Of a stretch of 64,000 bases of DNA, positions 10,238-21,600 are shown piece after piece. The notes beneath the pieces are model-generated. The model was not told the origin of the DNA, ran no database searches, and was given only the letters and a program-made list of their open reading frames with translations. A program made the position numbers and the translations under genes. How positions within the stretch are numbered: position 1 is the first letter of the stretch; every line of letters begins with the position of its first letter. Location of the stretch: positions 6,138,001 to 6,202,000 of the forward strand of contig NC_063014.1 in assembly GCF_020509005.1 (NCBI RefSeq), given 5' to 3'. This DNA comes from Fulvia fulva. Lineage: Eukaryota; Ascomycota; Dothideomycetes; Mycosphaerellales; Mycosphaerellaceae.

Positions 10238-10893
10238 GATCCAACTCTGCCACACGACAGCGTATCTAAACACCGCACTCAAGCAGAAACAGATGGTAAT
10301 GATGCAAAGAGGAAGAGAAGTGTGACAGACCATGTAGTGACGTTCGAGATCTAGCTGAGCATGCTTCAATCTGACGTGTCGCCAGGTAGGCACATAAGGT
10401 TGTGCATGGGTTGTACAGATCAGCAGCTACACAGAGCTGGTATCGAAGAAGCTTCCCTGGACCTGCAAGCATGGAGATGCTCGGTCGAGATCGAGCTTAC
10501 CTCATGCAGGCATTGCGAAGCTTGTGTGGCGTGCTTACCGAGCATGGCGCAACAGCTTCGATGCTATCTGTGGCACTTTCATGTGAGATTTGCGGCGCGT
10601 TGGCCAGACTGATCCATCTAGCAACAGCAGGATGGATGTCGACTGGCAAACTACCCGCCATACCACGAGTGCCGCCATCTCCAGTCCATACCCCAGGACC
10701 TGATGATCACCACCCATATGCAATGTCTGTTTGAGCTGTCAGATGACTTGTGAGCCCAGACTGAGCTGTGGCTCTCTCGAGTCACTTTCCAAGCTTTCAC
10801 ACAATTCATGGGCATTTGACTCGCCCTCCACTCGATGTGTTAGTTGATCCAGTAGCCTTTGGCCAGAAGCAGTCCCGAAGCGCTGGAATGAGT
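10238..10893. other. Intergenic stretch between transporter and HET pseudogene
   Basis: Nothing convincing is seen here. Two overlapping plus-strand ORFs (10361-10734) have no domain, codon bias or splice sites worth reporting. The interval holds the transporter promoter on its left and the 3' end of the HET-domain gene on its right. Confidence 0.5.
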
Positions 10894-12881
10894 TCATACA
10901 ATGTCAACGACGATTTCCTCACTCTTCCCGAACTTCCGCTTCATCTTTCCAGAGTCTAGTCCCATCCACAGTGTAATGATATGCGGGCCTCGTAATGAAG
11001 CAGGGAGCACTGTGACGGTTCGATACAGGCCGGCTTCCACGTCTACCTTACGCAGTACGATGAGTAAAGGTCTTCTGACACTGGATCGATCCTTGAACTC
11101 TCCGTTGACTAGATGTCGTCGTGAGTGGAAAATCGACACGTCCGGCTGGTCTGTACACAGTAGGTCGCCTGGCTTGATGGTATCTTGATGGAGCCTTGGT
11201 CTCTGGGAGAAGGTGAAGACGCGTGAATCCATTCGGACAACGCGGTTTCTCCGGAAAGAGTGCCAAATTTCCGAGATGGGTGACTTTTGTTGCCGACAAG
11301 GTGCTTCGCGGCGTGCTGGTGACCGCTGCTGACAAGAATGTATGTCGACCGTCGTCTTCCGTGTAAGTTTCAACTCCACCGAGCCCGAGGTCCAGGTACA
11401 GGACATCACCGTCCCGAAAAAATGTAAGGGGGACGTCGAAGTCCTCCCATTAACACCGAGAACATGTAAAGACCGTATATAGATGTAGCTATCATGGCCG
11501 TAGAAAGTTTTCCGAAGGTCTGGAACCCAGGACGGAAGTGGTTCTACATCGTGCTTCTGTTCTTCGAAAGCCATGCTGGCATTCCGGAACAGCGCCAGAG
11601 CGAATCCAGCGTCCGCCAGTCTCCGAGCAAAGTAGAGGCATACCTCTTCTATTGTCAAGCTGTAGTCCGGAATTATGTCAGGCGAGTAGGGACTGATCGA
11701 CTTGAGGCGACGTGCCATACTCGTCAAGGCGTATAGCCGATCACGAGGGTCGGAGCATTCCATGAGAGAGTACTGGTCAAGGAGGCGCAACAGTATCGAT
11801 TCTCCTTCCAATTGATGATGGGCACCATGACCAGCGATGAATCCCACCAGAGCCAGGACTTCCCGACCACGTTTCGACAAAGTGATGCACGATGAGAGAA
11901 GCTCTTTTTGTGCATCGGAAAGCTTTGCGGGGTTTTGGGGATAGTAGTGTAGAAGTCGAGTGATGACATGTTCACACCCTGGGAAGAGCATCATTGCGAA
12001 GCCGTCGAGTGTTTCGGAGTATCGTAAATTCCACGAGCAGAGACCCCAGCAGAATCGTAGACGCTTGGAGGAGTGCAGTTCTTGCACGACCCATCGACGA
12101 CTCCAATAACGGCGACAAAAGAATTCGCCGAATACCCTGCAGTTCTCTTGAGTACGGCTGACTATGACAGGATCCGTTTCCAGCACCTTGAACTGATCGG
12201 AGACTCCAAATCGCTTTGAGCGATGTACATTTCCAATGCCGCAAATGCAGTGATAGCCACGGCCGTAGGATGAAGGCTGCGATCTGCAGCTCATTTGTTG
12301 AAGGCAAGAAAGAGTGTGCAAAATGTACTCGGGTTCAAGGCGGCAAGAGTCTTGAGTGTCTACTGCTGCGAAGAGCGAGCTTAGAACGGGAGACCTTGAA
12401 GCCGCATCGTGCTCTTGTTCGATACTCTCGCCCAGCCACGCGATGGTCAATGTGCCCTTCGAGTAAATGTCAGTCATCATCGCCACCTGCCGGCTCCGCT
12501 CCTCATGGTCGTCTTGGTTGATGCATACTGCATCGATCCACAATCTCTGAACCTCATGAGTGCTCCGTATCTGGCGAAGTCCATCGTACAAATTCGTCGT
12601 GATGGGCGCGACGTAAATTCGATCTCAAGAGTCTGCAATAGGCATGCGCAACCGTCGTCGGTCGCCCAGCTGTAAGACAATGGGTGTTAACTCGGCAGCT
12701 CTGATAACGCGGCAAGTTCTATGCTGGCTCTGATGACAGGGTCGTTGTCTTTCGACGGCTGCAGCAGCAGAATGCGGATCGCGTCGTCTGTCGGTAACGA
12801 CGTGTAGTGGTACCGTGTGCCAGGATGCACAGCCTCGAGGTATGCATGCTCCGGCGGGCATGGAGACGCTCTCTCCATCAC
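10894..12881 (-). pseudogene. HET-domain protein gene with broken N-terminal HET block
   Basis: A 565-codon frame (12591 to 10894) encodes most of a HET protein: LWIDAVCINQDDHEERSRQV, then YSKGTLTIAWLGE, the RYWSRRWVVQELHSSK block, and SDPRDRLYALTSMA. The missing start lies just upstream but is damaged. From an ATG at 12881 the typical opener (SLPTDDAIRILLLQPSKDND) leads to TAA at 12689-12687. The hallmark HPLSYSW follows in the same frame, and then a 1-base loss near 12664-12669 shifts the frame inside what should be SYSWGD. The continuing frame hits TGA at 12627-12625 before RIYVAPITTNLYDGLRQIR. No intron of normal size can remove these lesions. HET proteins trigger cell death after fusion of unlike strains; this copy is probably dead. 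Assembly error is an alternative for the frameshift, less so for the two stops. Confidence 0.8.
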
Positions 12882-13924
12882 GCGGTGGCGTCGATGGCGT
12901 CGCGATTGCCTGGCTCCGTGGCCGCGTAATACTTATGTAGAGAGAAGTGTGGGAGTTAGTCAGGTACACCATAGTCTCTCTCGCTTGCGGTCGTCGAGTG
13001 GGGTATACTAGTAATAGCCTCCGTTTGCGGGAAACGTTAACTTCGCCCAGTATGTGAGCAAGTATACAGTGCGGCTACACACAACTGCTGACCGTCGGGG
13101 GCTTGTATAAGACATCCGTACTCACCCCAAGGCAACCAGGCAACCAGGCCGCACGCACGCACGCGCGCAGCATCCCGCCTTCCCGCCCCTTCGTCCTCAC
13201 CGCCACCCCAAAGTAGCAACCAGGCAACACACCATCAAACCATCATATACAACCAAAATACTATTATCCATCAGGGAAGTAGCTCAACCATACGATCATT
13301 TATGATTTCCTAGATGGCTTCGGCCTAGGATTTCATCATAGCCGGGCAGCTGCGGTCAATCAGCGCATGAGGCTGGTTTCTTCGGAGACGCAGTTCTCGC
13401 CTTCCCTTTTGCTTCTTTGTTTTTGTTTGCTTGAGGTTCGCGTTTCGAGGGGTTGGGTTGTCGTATGATGAGTGGTCGTTGGTTCTTTTGCTCGTGCCTC
13501 CATTTTTGGACCAAATTCATGCTCAATTCCAGCTCTAGCTTCTTTTCTTTTTCAATCCGTCTGAGCTCGATCGAGAGTCTGTTCCAAGATGTAAACTGCG
13601 TGATATTACTATTCCGCTTCTGAGAAGGGCCAGGAGGTAGAGTTTTGTACATTCGTGAAAGTGTCTAAGTAGCAAGGCTTTGCTCTGTACAGCTCGTTAA
13701 AGCCTCGTCCTCTGCCAATGCGCTCTCCCCATCTCCTTTCATCCTCATCCCCGCCACGACTCGACATACCGACCGGACGCTGCTCAATCTATCCTCCACG
13801 AGCTCGGGACCGTGCCACGGCTCTCTCGTGCGCTCTCCGTGTGCCTTCCTCCCATTATCCAGAGCTCTTCACATGACTCCCACCATGGTATACTGTCTTC
13901 TGTCACAGACACAGCTGTACTTCC
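12882..13924. other. Intergenic stretch with one small doubtful ORF
   Basis: About 1 kb. Apart from the 98-codon ORF listed separately I see a short inverted repeat around 13308-13333 (TCCTAG ... CTAGGA, loop about 11 bases), a run of ACGC repeats near 13150, and pyrimidine-rich DNA at 13700-13900. No RNA gene could be recognised. Confidence 0.4.
13356..13652 (-). CDS. Doubtful small basic ORF (98 residues)
   Basis: It starts with ATG at 13652 and is rich in Lys, Arg, Gln and Asn, with a predicted charged helix in the middle (IELRRIEKEKKLELELSMNL) and a Lys/Pro tail. It has no signal peptide, no domain and no neighbour in an obvious relation. The composition is unlike random translation of GC-rich DNA, which is the only reason to list it. 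It may be noncoding. Confidence 0.25.
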   Translation of the reverse strand: MYKTLPPGPSQKRNSNITQFTSWNRLSIELRRIEKEKKLELELSMNLVQKWRHEQKNQRPLIIRQPNPSKREPQANKNKEAKGKARTASPKKPASCAD

Positions 13925-15007
13925 TTAAGCATGTCCCAAGGTGACTCTGATACCAAACTGTCCAACACGCCTCTTTCCTCCAGCGAAAGCATACTGCACA
14001 TGCGCCTTCCTGAATCCACGGAGCATCACACTCGGCCCCTTGCTATTACCTCCACGTCTCGCCATCTTTCTCGCACTTCTGTTGGCTGTGAGACGCTTTG
14101 TCAGACGACCTGCGGCTTCCACTTCAACGCTGCTGACTTGACTCAGCAGTAGCTTATTTTGTATCGTTCCATTCGTCGTCTTTCCCATATTGCCGATCGT
14201 GAAGTCGGCGAACGAGAACTTCGTCGGCTGCTGTTGCGCTTTCGCCTGCCGAATCCTCGAAATCGTTTGCGCGTTGGGCAATGGTGCCTTCCATGTCGCA
14301 TCACGAATGACTCGTCGCGGGGTGTTGCGACGATCGCGAAGACGCTGAGCGACGACTCTAGCGAGAATGTCGGCGTCGAGATGTTGCTTCGACAACCTGA
14401 TAAGTCGCAGATCTACTGGCTTGCCGTATATCCTCGCGATCAATGACTGCAATCCAGCTTTTGATTCCTCATTGAGCAGAATATCAGAGGCATCCGCTCT
14501 CTTGTCTGGCTTTCCCCTCTCGCCCGCAAAGAAGGCCGCCCTCTTTGCTGCCAAATCTTCCTTCATAGCCGCCTTGCCATCGAAGATGAAGGCTGTGAGC
14601 TCTATTCTGTCGCCAAAGTCCTTGATCCTCGGCTTCGACACGTAGACCTTCTCGGCACTCTTTCTTCGCGCTGCCAGTGCTGTTCGTATCGCTCTTACGT
14701 CTTTGCCTTCGTTGTTGACTTCCTTCATTGTGACATATCCCTCGATCAGTTTCTCGACATTCGTGGCGGCTATGGGGAGGTTCTTGATGTTCTGCTTGTT
14801 CCAGCTATATGCTGACGTCTGCCACTCCATACCGCCGGTTACGGACTGAGCCTGTCGTACGATCGGTATCGAGTTCTGCCATGGTGCTGTTGCTGGCCTT
14901 GCAATGGCGAGGGTTGAGGCGAATCGTCGTGATGGAAGCCGGTTTTGCAGGTGTTTCGAGTGGAAGGCGAAGCTGCCTCGCGGTATTAGCAGCGTGCGCG
15001 GCGGCAT
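13925..15007 (-). CDS. Mitochondrial small ribosomal subunit protein uS3-like, nuclear encoded
   Basis: 360 residues in one exon, starting at ATG 15007. The first 35 residues (MPPRTLLIPRGSFAFHSKHL then LPSRRFAST) form a classic mitochondrial presequence with an R-x-F-A-S cleavage pattern. The body is strongly basic. The C-terminal third carries the uS3/Rps3 signature: VEVEAAGRLTKRLTANRSAR, then a Lys/Arg-rich loop, and a final VGQFGIRVTLGHA, matching the 'GRL..R..AR...G' and 'YG..GV.V' strands of bacterial S3. The product should sit in the head of the mitoribosome small subunit. In many fungi this protein (S5/Var1/Rps3) is encoded in mitochondrial DNA, often within an rnl intron, so a nuclear copy with a presequence points to gene transfer. 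Confidence 0.75.
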   Translation of the reverse strand: MPPRTLLIPRGSFAFHSKHLQNRLPSRRFASTLAIARPATAPWQNSIPIVRQAQSVTGGMEWQTSAYSWNKQNIKNLPIAATNVEKLIEGYVTMKEVNNEGKDVRAIRTALAARRKSAEKVYVSKPRIKDFGDRIELTAFIFDGKAAMKEDLAAKRAAFFAGERGKPDKRADASDILLNEESKAGLQSLIARIYGKPVDLRLIRLSKQHLDADILARVVAQRLRDRRNTPRRVIRDATWKAPLPNAQTISRIRQAKAQQQPTKFSFADFTIGNMGKTTNGTIQNKLLLSQVSSVEVEAAGRLTKRLTANRSARKMARRGGNSKGPSVMLRGFRKAHVQYAFAGGKRRVGQFGIRVTLGHA

Positions 15008-15342
15008 GTTGGTAGGATGGCGATGTATGTAGTCGTGATGGTAGTGCCGCCATGTCGAGGTCCGAGGCGGTCCCGATGGTGATTGCGCCGCGGGAGTGCC
15101 AAGGATCGATCTCTTTGATCTCCGCCCGCCGGCACTCCTCCCTCTTCGCTACAACCACCAAACGACCAACAGACACACGAGGGGCAGCCTGCTGTTACAA
15201 GAACTCGAAATACTGCAAACTCCGGTGTGAGAACTTTCACAGGGTAAAAACGATGCCACGAGCACACTCCTGAAGGACGCACCGAGAGACTATACCACCA
15301 TCGCGTTTGCCGGGAGATATTCCCCTATGTGCTGTCTACCGA
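15008..15342. other. Intergenic stretch
   Basis: 335 bp between the uS3m start and the 3' end of the reductase pseudogene. It holds the uS3m promoter. No other feature is recognised. Confidence 0.5.
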
Positions 15343-16156
15343 TTATGGCTTGAACACCCCCAGCTGGCCAAACCGCCCATGGTCCCACGCAACCTGAAAG
15401 GCCTCCTCCCAATCCTCCAGCCTATGCTCGGCCACCACCTCGATCAGATCGCGGACGTTCAAGACCCCACTGGTGAACAGGCTCAAGAATGCCATACGCT
15501 CCTCTCGCGAGTACATCCACTTGCCCTTGAGAGTCATATCGTATCTCATGATGAATCGATGTGGAATCGAAATATCATCCTGAAGTCCGCCGCTGCCTAT
15601 TGTCAGCTTATCATCTCTACATTCGCAATCCACTTACATCAAGGCCACCCTCCCATTCCTCTTCCAACTCTGGATACCAGCCGAAATGTGTGTGGAATTG
15701 ATCGCTTCCGGGGGGTCGAGGAACACTTGAACACATTCTCCAACGGCACCTTGGCATACTCCGCAAACGTCCCATCCCTCCACCCCCCTCCATCATCTTC
15801 TTAGAGCTCTCCGTTCCGCCCTGAGCCAGACCGATCAGAATTGCGTCGTCATAGTCGTCACGGCTGTGGATCATGCAGTCGAAGTAGACGAGCTCGCCCG
15901 GCTGGAGGAAGGTTGCGTCTGAGCCAACGGCGGCGACACGCGCTATGGCGGATGTGCCGGGGACAATCGGGGCCGAGTAAGGATACTGACGCTTGCCGTT
16001 GTAGACGTCGCGCATGTAGGATATGGTGGGACTGCAGAGGATCTTGAGGACTGCGGAGCCTGAGGTCGCTTGGGGAGTTGGGAGGTCTTTGACGAGGAGT
16101 GGTTCGCCATAGACTTCTTGGAGGAGGGCGCGGTGGGTTGGTGGGAGTGAGGTCAT
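15343..16156 (-). pseudogene. Zinc-type alcohol dehydrogenase/quinone reductase-like (MDR) gene with internal loss
   Basis: The N-terminal GroES-like part is clear from ATG 16156 (SLPPTHRALLQEVYGEPLLV; later PIVPGTSAIARVAAVG and GELVYFDCMIHSRDD). At a G run near 15783-15788 one base appears lost: after it the expected WRDGTFAEYAKVPLENVFK reads in a different frame. The C-terminal end is also clear (SIPHRFIMRYDMTLKGKWMY to LEDWEEAFQVAW), reached through a good 41-nt intron (15637-15597, donor GTAAGT, branch CTGAC, acceptor ATAG). Between them the NAD(P)-binding Rossmann domain, about 150 residues in relatives, is missing. The whole locus spans 814 bp where about 1.1 kb is expected. It is therefore a remnant unable to bind cofactor. 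A homopolymer sequencing error could explain the frameshift but not the missing domain. Confidence 0.75.
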
Positions 16157-16788
16157 TGTGACTGATCTTGTTTTTGATGTTCTCCTTCTTGGGAGACTCG
16201 TAAGTGGATCGTTATCTGCACTTCTTGATGGCTTTTACGTTGCAGAATAGAGCTCGAGATCTAGCGGACTTGGCGTGATTGCAATGGTACTGATGCAAGA
16301 ACAGCAAAGACTTGTCCGGGAGCATTATACCAGAAGCTTTTATCTCTGAAGCCATACCATAATGCCTTCCCATGAACGCAGCCCTGAAGCATTCAGGATT
16401 CTCGCGACATTGATTGAGGCGCGACTTGAGGGGTGCTGACCAAGTTCTGGCCCCTAGATCTGCATAGCCAGGAAGATGCATGTGGAATTATGGTGTAACG
16501 TGATGCTTCGTGCTTCGCGACTGGTATCATACCGATGCTTTGTCAGTATGTTATGGCTCTGGGGTTTATTCATCATCTGTAGCCACGAGTATGAAAGTTG
16601 ACGAGTTGCTGTGATGAGAATTTAGAAAGTCTGGGCAATGCCATATATGGAATCATGACAGCCTCTTCGTCAACTTGGCGAATCGAGTACCTCCTCTGTG
16701 AGCGTAATATGCTGTTGGGATGAAGGCTATGAAGCCGGTAGCCATAGACTCCATCAACGTACTCCCATCTCCAAGCCAGGAATCCCTC
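16157..16788. other. Intergenic stretch
   Basis: About 630 bp. One minus-strand ORF (16212-16481) lacks any recognisable feature and is probably chance. No RNA gene is seen. Confidence 0.5.
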
Positions 16789-17225
16789 TCAAATCTCCAC
16801 TACATCGATGCGCGAGAAGGCATCCTCAATGCCGCGCTTCACCTCCAGCATACCCCAAACGACCACGACCAAGACGAGCATAGCCAAAGCCGCATTCAAC
16901 TGGCCCGCGAGCTACAAAACGTCAGAAGGCTTACCCGCGCGCCGGATCACATTCACAGACTCACAGCTGAGGACGGCGGTGTCTCCGCACCGAAGATGGG
17001 TCCATTGATGACGATGCTATGGTCGGCGCTTGCGTAGATGGAGCCGTCTGCGAGGTTGAACATGCTCAGGACTTGGGAGTTGTGGCCTGCGAGGAGACCT
17101 TGGGCGTGGTTCTTCACGTGCAGCTGGGGGGTGGTTGGGGCGGCGGTGTTGGTGGGCTTGGAGAGCATGTCGTCGAGGTTGGTGCTTGGGAAGGTGCTGT
17201 CGGTGGTGAGGAGGGTGGTCGTCAT
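16789..17225 (-). CDS. Small protein with C-terminal membrane segment (2 exons)
   Basis: Exon 1 is 17225-16965 and exon 2 is 16911-16789, 127 residues in all. The intron (53 nt) starts GTGAGT and ends TTGTAG, and it keeps phase. Without splicing the protein would stop two codons past the donor. The first 85 residues are Thr/Ala/Pro/His-rich and soluble, with DGSIYASADHSIVINGPIFG. Exon 2 supplies one hydrophobic helix (LNAALAMLVLVVVVWGML) followed by a short charged tail (EVKRGIEDAFSRID). The topology is that of a tail-anchored protein with a slightly long lumenal or intermembrane tail. I recognise no family. The region upstream of the start (17226-17537) holds no other feature. Confidence 0.6.
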
Positions 17226-17537
17226 GGCTGGAGGGATGCGTGCTGCAGGGGTGGTGTGTCTTGGCGAGGGTGTGGTGTGTCGCGCGGTGGTGGTGTTGAT
17301 GATGTGGTGAGAGGTGTGTTTGAAATGATGGTCTGTAGAAGAGAGTTGTAAGTATGTGCGTCCATGGAGGGCGATGAACGGACCCTCTGGCACGTGGGAG
17401 TGAGTGAACGAGTACCCGCGATGATGTCAAAATTCGCTACAAGCTCTACACGGGCCGCGATCGACTTACACCGGACGCCCATAGATGCTAATGAGAATGC
17501 TGCGCGATCATTGGAAAGCATATTACAGTCACATGGC

Positions 17538-18170
17538 TCAAGCAAGATCAGTGAAACCCTTCTCCTTGCCCCACTCCTCCACCTCAGCAGCCCTCTCCTT
17601 GGCCAGTCTTTCTTCCTCGTCTTGAATGATAGCCATCACTCTATCATGCGGCGTCTCTCCTTGTGCTCCAGTATGTCCACTGACAGCATGACTCCAGGTG
17701 GTGGCTCGCTTCGGCTCCTTCTTCTTCGGTGGCGGAGGAGGTTCAACGCCGCCGAGCATGGGAAAGGGGTTCTCGTTGGAGTAGCCGAAGACCATCGGTC
17801 TGTAGCCTTGCTCGGAAAGTGAGTCGAACATGTCCTTGACGGCCATGGCCTTGTGGAGAGGATAGTCTTTTTGGCCTTGGTTACCGACGTCCTGCGCATT
17901 ATTAGTCAGCATGGCGCCTACCACTTGAGAACAAGCTCTTACTGTGTAGAAGATGATGCGCAGGTATCCCGGCATCAAGTCCGTTGGATACCATAACGCC
18001 GGTCGTCCTAGTCGTGAAAGTCCATCGAGCCAGTATTTCTGCCAGTAGGGTAGCTTGTCCTGGAAGCCACCGTAGGCTCTGTTGTCGTAGAAGATTTGTA
18101 TTGTGCCTGGGTCGTAAGCGCCGGACTTCGAGGGCTCGAATGAAGCCAGATCATTGAGTTTGTGCGCCAT
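17538..18170 (-). CDS. Conserved-looking protein of unknown function (2 exons)
   Basis: Exon 1 is 18170-17943 and exon 2 is 17891-17538, 193 residues. The intron (51 nt; donor GTAAGA, branch CTGAC, acceptor GCGCAG) is a multiple of three without a stop, so an unspliced reading would add 17 residues. I take splicing as correct because all three signals are good. The start ATG 18170 (context ATCATCATGGCG) precedes MAHKLNDLASFEPSKSGAYD. The frame is open further upstream, so an earlier exon cannot be excluded. The protein is rich in aromatic residues in its first half (YDNRAYGGF, LPYWQKYWLDGL), has a poly-Pro/Lys stretch at about 125-135, and ends in an acidic-basic helix (EERLAKERAAEVEEWGKEKG). 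The function is unknown. Confidence 0.6.
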   Translation of the reverse strand: MAHKLNDLASFEPSKSGAYDPGTIQIFYDNRAYGGFQDKLPYWQKYWLDGLSRLGRPALWYPTDLMPGYLRIIFYTVRACSQVVGAMLTNNAQDVGNQGQKDYPLHKAMAVKDMFDSLSEQGYRPMVFGYSNENPFPMLGGVEPPPPPKKKEPKRATTWSHAVSGHTGAQGETPHDRVMAIIQDEEERLAKERAAEVEEWGKEKGFTDLA

Positions 18171-18647
18171 GATGATTGCCAGGAAGGGTTGGTTGCAAGG
18201 CTTTCCGGTCTTGATAACTGCCTCGAAGACTTGCGGGATTTGACGGACTTTGGCCAAGAGTGAAAGATTCTTGCTATCTTGTCATCATGCCAGTCCGGAT
18301 CGCAATGCTCTGTATTCGGAGGTGTAACACAGGGTCGGAGAGAGCCAGAGTCTTTATTGCTATACTGTATTGACGTTGTTGTTCTGGACAGGGAAGTCAA
18401 AGTCAAGACGACGTTGTTCTGTGCCGAGACCCTGGTCAAGCTAAAGTGCCGGCACGTGGCGCCGCGAGGAAGTGGCGCACGCGTCGAAGCGCGATCCTTG
18501 TTCGTTAATGTCGTCACCAGATCTCTTTCAACATTCACTTACCACTTCCAGTCCCTTACATTGTGCTGTGCACAGCCATTGCATGAACGCGCAGCAGAAT
18601 GTCGCTTCCTTGCTACAACTCACAATAACACCTCTGCGACCTAGATC
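18171..18647. promoter_or_regulatory. Divergent intergenic region shared with HRQ1
   Basis: The 477 bp between two divergent start codons must contain both promoters. ORFs in this space have no domain support. No TATA box or defined operator is evident, as is usual in these fungi. Confidence 0.4.
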
Positions 18648-21600
18648 ATGGTCAAGCTGCAGGCGGCGACCGACCGGCCTCCTGAGATTGTTCGCAAGCC
18701 GAAACGAAAGCGACAGACACCAGCGCCACAGACCGACGACACGAATGACGAGTCTACGACAGACAACGCAGTGACGACAGTACCCACCAAAACGCACGAT
18801 GGCGGCAAGAAGCCTCGCCGGTCGAAGAAGAATGCCGATGCGCCCACACTAGAGCGAAATAACTCGTCCACCGTGGTCGAGTCATCGATACCATGGCCAG
18901 CCGAGTTCACCCAACTGGCGCAAGTACATCGAGCCTTGAATCTTGTCTATACATTCTGCTGCACGCGCAAGCACTTTGCGACTACGATAGAGAACCTGCG
19001 CAGTACAGTCGAGGCGAATTTGAAGAGGGAGCTCAAGAACGAGGATGTGGCCAAGATCAAGCTACTCATACCGCTCGCCGTCGACTTTCTATACGTCGAT
19101 CAGACCCTTCTCGAGATACAGCTCATGGGCGAGGAGGATCTGCGCGGCAAGAAGGCTGCTGGTGACATGTTCATGGACAGCCCTGCAGAAGTGCGAAACG
19201 TCAAAGAAGGCCTGGGCAAGGAAGAGCATCAGGATGTGCTGTTCTTCGAGTTCGTCGATGGCGAATTGAGACGACAGGTGGCAGATCCTTTGACGGGCGA
19301 GCCGATCAATGCATATCAGAAGATCAGGAAGGAGGATCTGAAGATGCCAGTGTTCAGTCAAAAGACATTGATGAAGTTGATCGATAAAAGGAATGTGAAG
19401 TTCACATCTGCAATCAATGGCTGGCTCAACGAGTGTGCCGAGAAGAGTGCTGATCCCGTGCAGCGATTGGAGGAAGAGCATAAGCAATACATACCCCAGC
19501 CTCCGCAGAGCAGGCAGAACACACCCCCTGAGCTCTCGAAAAGCACCCTGCCGGCCAGCATACCTGAAGAACGAAAGCACATACCAGAAATCATTGAAGA
19601 GCTGAAAGGGTTAGAGTGGTACACAGGTCAGATCGTGCCAGACGGCCACCGAGTCTTCGACCCGCAACAGCCTGTGTATGGCGAGCTCAACTTTTCTCTT
19701 AGCCAAGATCTGGTCGACGCCATGTATAACACGAAGAGTATAACGAGTCTTTACAGCCATCAAGCAGAAGCCATCAATGCCCTGCAAGAAGGACAAAACG
19801 TCATCGTATCTACCTCGACAAGTTCCGGAAAGTCGCTGATCTACCAACTGCCAGTGCTGCATACACTCGAGACTGAGCCACAGATCCGGGCGATGTACAT
19901 TTTCCCGACCAAAGCTTTAGCGCAAGATCAACGGCGTAGCTTGAAAGCGATGCTTTCGTATATGCCTGAGCTATCAGATGTTGTTTGCGAGACCTTTGAT
20001 GGCGACACCTCGTTCCCTGACCGCAACTACATACGGGATGAAGCGCGGATTATCTTCACCAACCCAGACATGCTCCATCTCACGATTCTGCCACAGGAAG
20101 AGGCTTGGCGAACTTTCTTGAAGAACCTTCGATACGTGGTCATGGACGAGCTTCACGTATACAACGGACTGTTCGGCGCACACGTAGCGCTTATCATGCG
20201 AAGGCTGCGGAGAATATGCGCGGCGGTGGGAAACCGCAATGTGAAATTCATCTCCTGTTCAGCAACAGTGGCCAATCCGGAAGAGCACATGCGGACCATA
20301 TTTGGCATTGAAGACGTCAAGCTTATTGACTTCGATGGGTCACCTTGTGGACGAAAGGAGTTCCTTTGCTGGAACACACCCTACAAAGACCCCGCCGATC
20401 CTACCAGCGGTAGAGGAGACTCATTCATAGAGACGGCGAGATTGTTCTGCCAGTTGATTTTACGTGGTGTGAGAGTCATCTGTTTCTGCAGAATCAGGAA
20501 GTTCTGCGAAATCCTGACCACCGCTATTAAGAATGAGCTCAATGCACTTGGAAGAGCAGAGGTAATGAACAGAGTCATGGCCTATCGAGGTGGCTACACT
20601 CCTCAAGATCGAAGACGAATCGAAAAGGAGATGTTCGAAGGCAAGCTGGTTGGCATCATTGGTACAAGCGCGCTCGAGCTTGGTGTTGACATTGGCAGCT
20701 TGGACTGTGTCATCTCCCATGGCTTTCCCTACACTATCGCGAATTTACGGCAGCAATCTGGTCGAGCAGGTCGACGGAACAAGGACAGCTTGTCAGTCTT
20801 GGTCGGAAACAGCTTTCCCACAGATCAGTACTTCATGGCCAATCCAGACGAGATTTTCACCAGACCGAATTGTGAGCTGCAGGTCGATTTGACGAATGTT
20901 CTTGTGCTGGAAGGCCATATCCAATGCGCCGCGTATGAGATGCCCATCAGCGCCGACGAAGACGACAAATGGTTTAGCAAGCAGCTTCCAGAAATCTGCT
21001 CTGAACGCCTGCGCAAAGATGATCTGGGCTTCTACCACCCGGCGGACCGTTTCCTCCCTTACCCTTCCCGGACTGTAGCTATACGTGACACGGAAGACGA
21101 CCATTTTGCCATAGTCGATATGACGAACGGCCGCAATGTCGTTCTCGAAGAGCTCGAGACCAGCCGCGCCTTCTTCACAATCTACGAAGGCGGAATCCAT
21201 ATCCACCAAGGCAATAAATATCTCGTCAAACACGTCGACACAGAACGCATGATCGCCAAAGTCGAATTCGTCAAAGTCGACTGGATCACCCAGCAAAGAG
21301 ACTACACTGACATCGACCCGGTCGAAACAGAAGCTGTTCGACGCATTCCCGACTCAATGTCGAGAGCTTTCTTCGGCACCATCAAGATCCACCAAAATGT
21401 CTTTGGCTTCTTTAAGCTCGACAAGAAGAACCGCATCCTCGACGCAGTTCAAGTCGATAATCCACCAATTATCATCTTCAGCAAAGGCATGTGGCTTGAT
21501 GTTCCCAAACAAGCCGTTGAGATCCTCAACTCGCGACGTCTCAATGTGGCGGCGGGGATTCATGCGGCGGAACATGCGCTGCTTAGTCTCATGCCGAATT

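Noticed and set aside
10238..10393. Longer N-terminus for the MFS transporter starting at 10393
   Set aside because: It would add an extra hydrophobic segment before the usual soluble N-terminus and PLLSK motif; family length fits the start at 10237.
12600..12700. An intron that would rescue the HET gene 1 N-terminus
   Set aside because: Candidate GT-AG pairs here (for example GTTAAC to TTACAG) give about 22 nt, far below the shortest intron in the window, and do not restore the frame.
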